A stretch of 64,000 bases of DNA. Source: Anianabacter salinae (lineage in GTDB: Bacteria; Pseudomonadota; Alphaproteobacteria; Rhodobacterales; Rhodobacteraceae). The stretch is taken from NCBI RefSeq assembly GCF_019061145.1, contig NZ_JAHQZS010000007.1, forward strand, positions 1 to 64,000, read 5' to 3'. A program made the position numbers and the translations under genes. The notes below the pieces were generated by a model. It ran no database searches, was not told where the DNA came from, and saw only the letters and a program-made list of their open reading frames with translations. Numbering within the stretch: position 1 is the first letter of the stretch; each line of letters opens with the position of its first letter. Below are positions 1-7,590 of this stretch, piece by piece.

Positions 1-77
1 CCGCAGGCGGCGCAATACCTCAGGCCGGACGCCGCAGGCGGCGCAATACCTCAGGCCGGACGCCGCAGGCGGCGCAA
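1..77. repeat. 31-bp tandem repeat, about 2.5 copies
   Basis: Copies begin at 1, 32 and 63. The first two are identical over 31 bp and the third matches for 15 bp before diverging into the 3' end of the next gene. Each unit contains the short hairpin GCCGC-AG-GCGGC. The array is cut by the window edge, so the true copy number is unknown. It lies directly downstream of the stop codon of the PEBP-like gene and could act as a transcript-end structure or be a variable-number repeat. Confidence 0.85.
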
Positions 78-82
78 CCCGC

Positions 83-577
83 TCAGTAGCGGCCGATGCT
101 TACGTTGGCGAGCGTCTCGATCACCTTGCCCTGCGCGTTGATCGCCTTGACGTCGACGGTGTACTGGTTGTTCCGCCCGCCCGAGCAGGGTGGCAGATAG
201 CCCGACGTGGCAAGGCTTCCGGTGCTGCGCGCGGCCTTCACGATGCGCGCACCGCGCGGCATCTGGTCGGTCATGCCGGGCAGCGCCGGGATGTCGGCCA
301 CGCCGGGGCGCACGCCGACGCCGACGATGCCGTGCCCGCCGTTGCGCGACAGCGGCTGATAGCTCTTGTCGTTGTATTCGAAGACCAGCATCACCGCGGC
401 GTCCGGAATGCCCGAAACACGCATCGGCGGCGTCGATCCATTGCCGCCATGGGCCGAACACTGCTGGCCCGAAGGCACGCGGTTGCCGTCCCAGGGGGAT
501 TTCAGTTGCACTTGCATCTCGGCCAGGACGGGCGAGGCAAGCAGGGTCAATGCGGCGGACAGGGCAATGAATTTCAT
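83..577 (-). CDS. Secreted PEBP-like (YbhB/YbcL family) protein
   Basis: This 164-residue protein starts with a clear signal peptide (MKFIALSAALTLLASPVLA), so it should act in the periplasm. The rest resembles the phosphatidylethanolamine-binding (Raf kinase inhibitor-like) fold: a GGNGSTPPMRVSGIPD stretch corresponds to the family's GGNxSPPLxWxGxP motif, and GYLPPCSGGRNNQYTVDVKA corresponds to the GYGGPCPP...Y ligand-site region. The match is partial, and the central DPDxP-type segment is reduced to EYNDKSY, so ligand binding is uncertain. An alternative ATG 12 bp upstream (589) would add MDAP. The ATG at 577 is chosen because it begins the signal peptide. It follows glmM by about 90 bp on the same strand and may be its last cotranscribed gene. 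Confidence 0.7.
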   Translation of the reverse strand: MKFIALSAALTLLASPVLAEMQVQLKSPWDGNRVPSGQQCSAHGGNGSTPPMRVSGIPDAAVMLVFEYNDKSYQPLSRNGGHGIVGVGVRPGVADIPALPGMTDQMPRGARIVKAARSTGSLATSGYLPPCSGGRNNQYTVDVKAINAQGKVIETLANVSIGRY

Positions 578-664
578 GGGGGCATCCATAGGGTTACGCG
601 GCGCCGGATGTGGCACGGCGCAAGGTTTACGCAGCTTCCCCGCGACCTCAACCCCTGAAGTGGC

Positions 665-2023
665 CTATTCCGCCGCCGTCAGCGTTACTGCCTCGACCTC
701 GGACACGATGTCCTGCACCACATCCGACAAAAGCCCCTCGTCCTCGCACTCCGCCATCACGCGGATCAGCGGCTCGGTGCCGGACTTGCGGATCAAAAGG
801 CGGCCCGATCCGTTCAACCGGATCTCGGCGGCGCTGATCGCCGATTGCACGGTGTCGCGCGCCAGCGGGTCTTGCCCCGCACGGTAGCGTACGTTCTTCA
901 ACAGCTGCGGCACCCTCTCGAAGCTTGCGCTGAGTTCGGACGCAGGCCGCCCCGTCTCGGCCATCGCCGCCAGGAATTGCAGGCCCGCGATCAGCCCGTC
1001 GCCGGTGGTCGCATAGTCGGTCATCACGATGTGGCCCGACTGCTCGCCGCCAAGGTTCCAGCCGCCCGAGCGCATCCGCTCTACGACATAGCGGTCGCCC
1101 ACGGGTGTGCGTTCCAGCCCGATGCCGCGCCCCGACAGCCAGCGCTCCAGCCCAAGGTTCGACATCACCGTGGCGACCAGCGTGTTGCCGCGCAGCTTTT
1201 CCTGTTCGGCCCAGCGGGACGCGAACAGCGCCATGATCTGATCGCCGTCCGCAACACGGCCCGTCTGGTCAAGGATCATCACCCGGTCGGCGTCGCCATC
1301 AAGGCAGATGCCAACGTCGGCGCCGGTCTCGACCACGGTGCGTGCGGCCAGCGCGGTGTTGGTCGACCCGCAGCCTTCGTTGATGTTGGTGCCGTCAGGA
1401 TCGACGCCGATGGCGATCACCTCGGCGCCGAGTTCCCACAGCACCTCGGGCGCGGCCTTGTAGGCGGCGCCGTTGGCGCAATCGACGACGACCTTCAGGC
1501 CCGACAGCATCCGGCGGCCCGGAAAGGTGGTCTTTGCGAATTCGGTGTAGCGCCCGCGCGCATCCTCGATCCGGCGCGCGCGGCCGATGGAGTCGGGCTT
1601 GCACGGCACGATCTCGCCCATGACCATGCGCTCGATCTCGGCCTCGGCCTCGTCCGACAGCTTGAAGCCGTCCGGGCCGAAGAACTTGATGCCGTTGTCA
1701 TGGTGCGGATTGTGGCTGGCCGAGATCATGATCCCGAAATCGGCGCGCATCGAATGGGTCAAAAGGCCCACCGCAGGCGTCGGCACCGGCCCAAGCAGAA
1801 GCACGTTCATTCCCGTCGAGGTCAGCCCCGCCGTCAGCGCATTTTCCAGCATGTAGCCCGACAGGCGGGTATCCTTACCGATCACGACGCGGTGGCCGTT
1901 CGACCCATCGCGGCGGAAATACCGCCCCGCTGCCGCGCCAAGGCGCAGCGCGATGTCCGCCGTCATGGGATAGGTATTGGCCGTGCCGCGCACCCCGTCG
2001 GTGCCGAATAGCTTTCGCGTCAT
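665..2023 (-). CDS. glmM: Phosphoglucosamine mutase GlmM
   Basis: Converts glucosamine-6-phosphate to glucosamine-1-phosphate, the step before UDP-GlcNAc for peptidoglycan and LPS. The 452 residues match the family length. The N-terminus carries the signature FGTDGVRG, the phosphoserine loop is [17 protein letters not shown] (about residues 100-116), the metal loop is [10 protein letters not shown] (about 240-250), and the C-terminal phosphate-binding loop is [12 protein letters not shown]. Its ATG overlaps the stop of folP by 4 bp (ATGA), so folB, folP and glmM form one transcription unit, an arrangement also common in other proteobacteria. Confidence 0.97.
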   Translation of the reverse strand: MTRKLFGTDGVRGTANTYPMTADIALRLGAAAGRYFRRDGSNGHRVVIGKDTRLSGYMLENALTAGLTSTGMNVLLLGPVPTPAVGLLTHSMRADFGIMISASHNPHHDNGIKFFGPDGFKLSDEAEAEIERMVMGEIVPCKPDSIGRARRIEDARGRYTEFAKTTFPGRRMLSGLKVVVDCANGAAYKAAPEVLWELGAEVIAIGVDPDGTNINEGCGSTNTALAARTVVETGADVGICLDGDADRVMILDQTGRVADGDQIMALFASRWAEQEKLRGNTLVATVMSNLGLERWLSGRGIGLERTPVGDRYVVERMRSGGWNLGGEQSGHIVMTDYATTGDGLIAGLQFLAAMAETGRPASELSASFERVPQLLKNVRYRAGQDPLARDTVQSAISAAEIRLNGSGRLLIRKSGTEPLIRVMAECEDEGLLSDVVQDIVSEVEAVTLTAAE

Positions 2024-3039
2024 TGCGTCGATGCCCCCGCGTTTCGTATGGCCCGTTCTAGGTGCAGGGCCTGACGAGTTTGCTTCATATCATGCACGCG
2101 CACGATCTGAACACCCTGTGCGATCCCCGCAAGGGCCACGGCGATGCTTCCGGGGCCCCGCTGGGCGGGTTCCGGCTCATGCCCGAGGGTTCCGATGAAC
2201 CGTTTGCGTGATGCGCCCAGCAGGATCGGGCAGCCAAGGGCATGGAACAGCGACAGCCGCTGCAAGAGGGTCAGGTTATGCTCCAGCGTCTTGCCAAAGC
2301 CGATGCCGGGGTCGATCACGATGGCATCCCTTGCGAGGCCCGCCGCCTCTGCCGCCGCCACGCGGGCGGCGAGGAAATCGTAGACGTCGAGCAGCACGTC
2401 GTCATAGTCCGGCGCCTGCTGCATGGTCTTGGGATCGCCCTTCGCGTGCATCAGGCAGACGGGCACGCCAGTCTCGGCCACGACACCCGCAAGGTGCGGA
2501 TCATGGGTAAAGGCGGCCACGTCATTGACCATGTCCGCCCCTGCCGCCAGCGCCGCGCGCGCGACCGGCGCCTTGCGGGTATCGATCGAGATCGGCAGCG
2601 AAAGCTGGCTGCGGATGGCCAAGATCAAAGGCGCTGTCCGCTCTGTTTCTTCATCTATTTCAACGACATCCGCGCCCGGCCGGGTGGATTCTCCGCCGAC
2701 ATCCAGGATATCGGCGCCCTCCTCTGCCAGCACGCGCGCGCGGTTCAACGCGGCGTCCTTCGCATTGAACACACCGCCATCCGAAAAGCTGTCGGGCGTC
2801 ACGTTCAGGATCGCCATGATCCGGGGGGCGTCCATGCTCAACCCCACGAGCGGCGCGCGCGGGGCGGTCAGGTGCATGGCCACCTCGGGCGGCAGATCCG
2901 AGGCAGGGATCAGCACCGGCGCGCGGCCGCGTTCCAGCACCTCGGCGCGGTCGAACCAGCACCATCCGCCCGCGAGCGTCAGCGCGCCTTCGGGGCGCGC
3001 CGGGTCGGTCGAGGGGATCGGGCGATAGTAGGGGCTCAT
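2020..3039 (-). CDS. folP: Dihydropteroate synthase FolP
   Basis: Condenses 6-hydroxymethyl-dihydropterin pyrophosphate with p-aminobenzoate in folate synthesis; it is the sulfonamide target. The signature [13 protein letters not shown] lies around residue 77, followed by [11 protein letters not shown] and a C-terminal [11 protein letters not shown] pterin/pAB-binding loop. At 339 residues it has an N-terminal extension of about 65 residues compared with many FolP proteins (usually 270-290). The gene overlaps folB upstream and glmM downstream by 4 bp each, indicating translational coupling. Confidence 0.96.
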   Translation of the reverse strand: MSPYYRPIPSTDPARPEGALTLAGGWCWFDRAEVLERGRAPVLIPASDLPPEVAMHLTAPRAPLVGLSMDAPRIMAILNVTPDSFSDGGVFNAKDAALNRARVLAEEGADILDVGGESTRPGADVVEIDEETERTAPLILAIRSQLSLPISIDTRKAPVARAALAAGADMVNDVAAFTHDPHLAGVVAETGVPVCLMHAKGDPKTMQQAPDYDDVLLDVYDFLAARVAAAEAAGLARDAIVIDPGIGFGKTLEHNLTLLQRLSLFHALGCPILLGASRKRFIGTLGHEPEPAQRGPGSIAVALAGIAQGVQIVRVHDMKQTRQALHLERAIRNAGASTQ

Positions 3040-4004
3040 CCCGTCTTCCCGGCCCGGTCAGGACTGTCGTCGCCCACCGAAATCCGCGCGGCATCCGCCG
3101 CGATGACGCGCATCGGCACGCCCGGCAGCGTCGGCAGGTTCATGCCGATATCGAGCACTTCGCCCGCCTGCATCAGTCCAGCAAACCAGCCGATCAGCGC
3201 CGCGACGTCGCGCGGCTCGGCCGACGGGCCATCGATGGCATCCAGCACGATCTTGGACGGCGCCCAGACGCAATGCTGTCCGTGCTTCATCGCCCAGTCG
3301 AGTTCGGTGCGGCTGCCGACCACCACGCAGCGCTGGTCGCGCCCAGCCAGAACCCAGGCGTTCTGCTCGATCGCCAGAAGATCGATGCGGCGCTGCGCTG
3401 CGGGCTGCCCTGCCTGCGGCGCCGCAACCCCCGCCGGGCCGACGCAAAAGATCAGCGCCCGGTCCATCGCCGAAAGCTGGTCGATCCACGCGGCAAGGTG
3501 CGGCGAGGCGATAGCCGCGTTCGACAGCGCGACGATGGTGGGATGCGGAGACAGGCCGCTTTCGTCGGGCGCGCGCGGCAGGGCATCGGCACGGCTGCGG
3601 GCGATCTCGACCCCCAAGGCCCCCGGCCCCCGGTCCAGCTTTTCGATCCGCACGAAAACCCGGCGCGCCTGCGGTGCGTCAAGGATGCGCAGCGCCAGCC
3701 GTTCGGCCAGCGTTTCCAGCAGGTTCAGCCGTTCGGCAGACAGTTCCGCGTCGATGGCCTCGGTGATGGTGTCGTAGCTGAGGATGCGGTCGACATCGTC
3801 GTCCAGCGGCGTCTCGGGTGGTTGCACCTCGACCACCACGTTGAAGTTGAGCCGCTGGCTGCGCCCGCGTTCCGCCTGGAAGGCGCCGATGTCGGCCTCG
3901 CGCACATGATCGCGCAGCGAAATGCGGTCGTGCAGGTCGCGCGGGCGCGTCGCCTCGGCGCGCGCTTCGGGATGCTCGAAGGCCAGTGTCGTGTCGCTTG
4001 TCAT
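3036..4004 (-). CDS. folB: Dihydroneopterin aldolase FolB with long C-terminal extension
   Basis: The first roughly 130 residues are a FolB domain (LRDHVREADIGAFQAERGRSQ, then NFNVVVEV, the YDTITEAID region and the LNLLETLAERLA helix), which cleaves dihydroneopterin to hydroxymethyl-dihydropterin. The protein is 322 residues, whereas ordinary FolB is about 120, so about 190 C-terminal residues form an additional domain that I do not recognise. It is not FolK-like as far as I can see: no RxxDxDxL-type motif is present. The ATG at 4004 is preferred because AGGGGCGG precedes it; an upstream in-frame start at 4088 would add a non-conserved leader. First gene of folB-folP-glmM. Confidence 0.88.
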   Translation of the reverse strand: MTSDTTLAFEHPEARAEATRPRDLHDRISLRDHVREADIGAFQAERGRSQRLNFNVVVEVQPPETPLDDDVDRILSYDTITEAIDAELSAERLNLLETLAERLALRILDAPQARRVFVRIEKLDRGPGALGVEIARSRADALPRAPDESGLSPHPTIVALSNAAIASPHLAAWIDQLSAMDRALIFCVGPAGVAAPQAGQPAAQRRIDLLAIEQNAWVLAGRDQRCVVVGSRTELDWAMKHGQHCVWAPSKIVLDAIDGPSAEPRDVAALIGWFAGLMQAGEVLDIGMNLPTLPGVPMRVIAADAARISVGDDSPDRAGKTG

Positions 4005-4058
4005 TGCCGCCCCTGCTAGCCGTTTGGCAAGCACAAGGCCAGACGCACGGGCAAACGG

Positions 4059-4074
4059 GCCGCCCGAAGGCGGC
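4059..4074. terminator. Hairpin with CGAA loop downstream of the cell wall hydrolase
   Basis: GCCGCC-CGAA-GGCGGC is a perfect 6-bp stem with a tetraloop, flanked by a longer-range GCAAGC/GCTTGC pair (4027-4032 and 4075-4080). It sits between the stop of the cell wall hydrolase and the start of folB. There is no U-tract, so it is at best a weak or Rho-assisted terminator. Confidence 0.35.
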
Positions 4075-4101
4075 GCTTGCGGCGGCATCCGCGACCCCGC
4101 C

Positions 4102-4770
4102 CTAGCGGCTGGAGATGCGGGTGTCCTTGTAGAAGTAATGCACCCCGATCGACGCGGTGCGGGTGAACACCCGCGCCCAGGACGGATTGACGGCGGTGGT
4201 GTGGTAGTAGGTCGCGCCCTTGGTCAACTCGCGCGGCGCGCCGTCCAGCATGGCGCGGGCGACCTTGCCGACACGCTCCCAGGCGCGCGGCTCGGTGACG
4301 TCCTCGGCATGGCCGTCGCAGGTGTAGGTGAACTGGCACTGATACCGCGCGCCGGTGCCCTGATTCACGACCCCGCACACGGATGTCGGATAATAAGAAT
4401 CGTCGACCCGGTTCAGGATCACTTCGGCCACGGCGAACAGGCCCTTTGCCGTCTCGCCCCGCGCCTCGAAATACAGCGCTTCGGTCAGGCATTGCCATTC
4501 CGCGCCGCCCGACGCTGCGGGCTGCGCCGCAAGCCAGGCATCCGAATGCACCGGCACGGCGCCGGTCTCGCGGACTTCCTCGGTTGCGAGTGACGACAGG
4601 CGGTCCGCATCGAGGCGGCCAAGCGCGTCGCGTTCCGAGCCGAAAAGATCGGTCAGGTGCAGGGTCAGGTCCGCCTGCGGATCATTCGCTTGCGACAGCG
4701 TCTCGTCCGCCAAGGCGGCACCGGACAGCAGCGTTGTGGTGGCAGCCACACACGCCAGAAATCTCTTCAT
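4102..4770 (-). CDS. Cell wall hydrolase, SleB/CwlJ (Hydrolase_2) family
   Basis: A 222-residue exported protein. The signal peptide is about residues 1-22 (MKRFLACVAATTTLLSGAALA). The Hydrolase_2 domain fills the C-terminal half: LTEALYFEARGETAKGLFAV with its conserved Glu, then VILNRV, VCGVVNQG, CQFTYTCDG and TYYHTTAVNPSW. Relatives are peptidoglycan lytic enzymes related to spore-cortex hydrolase SleB, here in a non-sporulating Gram-negative, so the likely role is murein remodelling. It precedes folB on the same strand with a 97-bp gap containing a hairpin, so it is probably a separate unit. Confidence 0.88.
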   Translation of the reverse strand: MKRFLACVAATTTLLSGAALADETLSQANDPQADLTLHLTDLFGSERDALGRLDADRLSSLATEEVRETGAVPVHSDAWLAAQPAASGGAEWQCLTEALYFEARGETAKGLFAVAEVILNRVDDSYYPTSVCGVVNQGTGARYQCQFTYTCDGHAEDVTEPRAWERVGKVARAMLDGAPRELTKGATYYHTTAVNPSWARVFTRTASIGVHYFYKDTRISSR

Positions 4771-4857
4771 GACATCCCCCGTTTGGCAGCGTTTGAGGCT
4801 TCGGCCCCCGGGTAAAGCCGTTGTGTAATATCAATTCCGCACAAGAGTCCAGCAATC

Positions 4858-4921
4858 CGCGCGAGCGGTGCATTTTCGCAAGGCGACGCCGCAATTGCAG
4901 CACCGCGGGACCGCTCGCGCG
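4858..4921. repeat. 12-bp perfect inverted repeat in the ppdK / cell wall hydrolase gap
   Basis: CGCGCGAGCGGT (4858-4869) is mirrored exactly by ACCGCTCGCGCG (4910-4921), separated by 40 bp. The pair fills much of the 182-bp space between the ppdK stop and the hydrolase start. It could fold into a long stem at the end of the ppdK transcript or be a protein-binding site for the hydrolase promoter. Confidence 0.6.
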
Positions 4922-4952
4922 ATACCGTTAACAAAGGTTTGATTTCGGCAGT

Positions 4953-7520
4953 CTAGAGATTGGCGACAGGCGCGCCGCGGCGCGGCTGTGTCAACGCAAG
5001 CTGCGCTGCGGCAAGGCGCGCGACAGGCACCCGGAACGGCGAACACGAGACATAATCGAACCCTGCGTCACGGCAGAAGGCGATTGATTCGGCGTTGCCG
5101 CCATGCTCGCCGCACATCGACAGGACAATCTCGGGCCGGGTCTGGCGCGCCCGTGTCGCGCCGATGGTCAACAACTCTCCGACCCCGTCGAAATCGAGGA
5201 CGTGGAACGGGTCTTCGGCAAAGACGCCCTGCCGCACGTATTCCGACATGAACCGCCCCGCGTCGTCGCGCGACAGGCCATATGTCATCTGCGTCAAATC
5301 GTTCGTGCCGAAGGACAGGAACGCCGCGTGCTGTGCGATCTCGTCCGCCCGCAGCGCCGCGCGCGGTGTCTCGACCATCACGCCCAGCTTGTAGTCGAAG
5401 GACACGCCGCGCTCGGCCCGAACTGCGGCCGCCACAGCCTCGACGTTGGCGCGCACCATCTCGACCTCGCGCTTGGCCGACACCAGCGGGATCATGATCT
5501 CTGGCACCACCGGGTCGCCGTCGCGGCTGGCCTCGATGGTCGCCTCAAAGATCGCGCGGGCCTGCATGTCGTAGATCTCGGGAAAGGTGACGCCCAGCCG
5601 CACGCCGCGCATCCCCAACATCGGGTTCACCTCGGACAACAGCTCGACCCGGCGCGCGACATCGGCGAGCGGCAGGTCCATCGCCTCAGCCATCTCGCGC
5701 ATGCCCTCGCGGTCGCCGGGCAGGAATTCGTGCAGCGGCGGGTCGAACAGCCGGATGCAAACAGGCAATCCCTGCATGGTGCGGAACAGCGCGGTGAAAT
5801 CCGCCCGCTGCAACGGCAGCAGCCGCTCCAGCGCCGCCGCGCGGGCGGGCACACCGTTGGCAAAGATCACCTCGCGCATCAGCGTCAGGCGGTCTTCCTC
5901 AAAGAACATATGCTCGGTCCGGCACAGGCCGATGCCCTGCGCCATGAAGGTCCGCGCCATCAGCGCGTCGGCGGGCGTATCGGCGTTCGCCCGGATGCCG
6001 ATGTCGCGCAACTGGTCGGCCCAACCCATGAAGGTCTGGAAAGCGTCGCCAAGCGCAGGTTCCAGAAGGTCGGCAGCGCCCGCCAACACCTCGCCGGTTG
6101 CGCCGTCGACCGTCACGACATCGCCTTCCGAGAACCGCCGACCGTCCGCTACGATCAACTCCTTGCGGCGGGAAGACAGCGTAAGTCCCTGCACGCCGAC
6201 CACGCAAGGCAGGCCAAGCCCACGCGCGATTACGGCGGCATGGCTGGTCATCCCGCCGCGTTCGGTCACCACGCCGACCGACGCATGCATCCCGCGAATG
6301 TCCTCGGGCGAGGTTTCATGGCGCACGAGGATACAGTTCTCGTCGCGCGCCGCCGCCGCCTGCGCCGCGTTCGAGGTGAAGACGATGCGCCCGGTGGCCG
6401 CGCCGGGACTGGCAGCGATGCCGCGCAGGATGGCATCGCGCGGGCCGCGCGGGTCGACCTGCCGGTGCAGCAGTTCCGTGAGCGCGCGCGGCGCGATGCG
6501 CAGGATCGCCTCTTCCTTCGGGATCATCCCGTCCTCGGCCAGCGCCACGGCGATACGCAGCGCGGCCCGGCTGGAGCGTTGCACGCGCACCGCATCGAGG
6601 ATGTGCAAGGTGCCGGATTCTATGGTGAATTCGATCTGCATTTCCTCGCGCAGACGCTTGCGGCACAGCACGCCGTAGTCCAGCAGCGTCTCGAAGCACG
6701 CGGGCGCAAGATCTTCCAACGACGGGCCACGCGCGTCGCGCGTCAGATAGATCGCGCCCGCGCCCTGCCCCAGCGCATCGCGCCCCTGGCTCTGGCTCAG
6801 GTATCGCCCTGTTATCTGCGGCTCGCCGGTGGTCGAATCCACGAACTGGATCACGCCGGCCCCCGATTCCGCCGCGCCCAGCCCCAGCGCCATGTCCTGC
6901 ACCACAAGGCCAAGGCCCGCATCGGCAGGCGCGCCCTTTGCCTGACGCAAGAGCCGCGCAGTCGTGCCTTCCCAGGCGCGCGCCATGCTTTTCAGCACCT
7001 CGGCCAATTGCTTGGCGGGGGTTTGCGGGAAATCGGTGTCGGTTTCCTCGAGGTAGATTTCAAGCGCGCGGTCGATGGCGGCGCGGTCATAGCTTTCGGG
7101 CAGGTCGAACGCCTCGGGGTCGATCCGTTCGACATGTATGGCGTAAGCAAGGATGAAGCGCAGGTAGAGAGCATCCGCCGCCTCTTGCCCGATCCGCTCG
7201 GCCAGAAGCCCGTGCAGCGCGTCGTTCATGCCGACGTTGAGGATCGCACCCGGCCCGCCCCAGTCAGGGTCCTCACTTGAGGGTCGCACCGTAAGCAACG
7301 GATATTCGCCGAATTCCGCAAGGATCGCATCGACGTCCGGCAGGTTGCCCTGCGCGATCTGGTGCACCGTCGTGAACGGCAGCGCGACGGTCAGGGGCAC
7401 GGGCATATCGAGCCGGACAAGGCGTTGCAGACACTTCGCCCGGCCCCCGTGGGTGCCCGTCGACATGCGCGCGCTGGGGGTAATCAGGGTGAACTGGTCA
7501 AGATCGACATGTTTCTGCAA
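4953..7520 (-). CDS. ppdK: Pyruvate phosphate dikinase-like PEP-utilising enzyme
   Basis: The 855 residues span the whole PPDK layout. The central phosphohistidine domain has ERGGMTSHAAVIARGLGLPC (catalytic His). The C-terminal PEP/pyruvate barrel has GIGLCRTEHMFFEEDR, NPMLGMRGVRLG, GVMVETPRAAL, FLSFGTNDLTQMTYGLSRDD and the terminal catalytic-cysteine motif CGEHGG. The N-terminal nucleotide-binding domain departs from typical PPDK: where RSGARxSMPGMMDTxLNLG is expected, it reads RPSSEDPDWGGPGAILNVG. Interconversion of pyruvate and PEP is the likely role (gluconeogenesis from organic acids), but the diverged ATP-grasp part leaves room for a different phosphoryl donor or acceptor. Confidence 0.85.
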   Translation of the reverse strand: MQKHVDLDQFTLITPSARMSTGTHGGRAKCLQRLVRLDMPVPLTVALPFTTVHQIAQGNLPDVDAILAEFGEYPLLTVRPSSEDPDWGGPGAILNVGMNDALHGLLAERIGQEAADALYLRFILAYAIHVERIDPEAFDLPESYDRAAIDRALEIYLEETDTDFPQTPAKQLAEVLKSMARAWEGTTARLLRQAKGAPADAGLGLVVQDMALGLGAAESGAGVIQFVDSTTGEPQITGRYLSQSQGRDALGQGAGAIYLTRDARGPSLEDLAPACFETLLDYGVLCRKRLREEMQIEFTIESGTLHILDAVRVQRSSRAALRIAVALAEDGMIPKEEAILRIAPRALTELLHRQVDPRGPRDAILRGIAASPGAATGRIVFTSNAAQAAAARDENCILVRHETSPEDIRGMHASVGVVTERGGMTSHAAVIARGLGLPCVVGVQGLTLSSRRKELIVADGRRFSEGDVVTVDGATGEVLAGAADLLEPALGDAFQTFMGWADQLRDIGIRANADTPADALMARTFMAQGIGLCRTEHMFFEEDRLTLMREVIFANGVPARAAALERLLPLQRADFTALFRTMQGLPVCIRLFDPPLHEFLPGDREGMREMAEAMDLPLADVARRVELLSEVNPMLGMRGVRLGVTFPEIYDMQARAIFEATIEASRDGDPVVPEIMIPLVSAKREVEMVRANVEAVAAAVRAERGVSFDYKLGVMVETPRAALRADEIAQHAAFLSFGTNDLTQMTYGLSRDDAGRFMSEYVRQGVFAEDPFHVLDFDGVGELLTIGATRARQTRPEIVLSMCGEHGGNAESIAFCRDAGFDYVSCSPFRVPVARLAAAQLALTQPRRGAPVANL

Positions 7521-7590
7521 TGCAGCATCCTCCGTGGCCGGAGGATACGCTCTTGCCGATTCGATGCAAGGTGTCCTTGACAGTTCTGTG

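Noticed and set aside
1-77. CRISPR array
   Set aside because: The 31-bp units abut directly with no spacers, so this is a simple tandem repeat.
2242-3777. 511-codon plus-strand open frame across folP and folB
   Set aside because: It is the antisense shadow of two well-conserved genes in GC-rich DNA; the translation is low-complexity and Arg/His-rich.
5103-7280. 725-codon plus-strand open frame antisense to ppdK
   Set aside because: The minus-strand frame has every PPDK motif; the plus-strand product has no domain and shadow-like composition.
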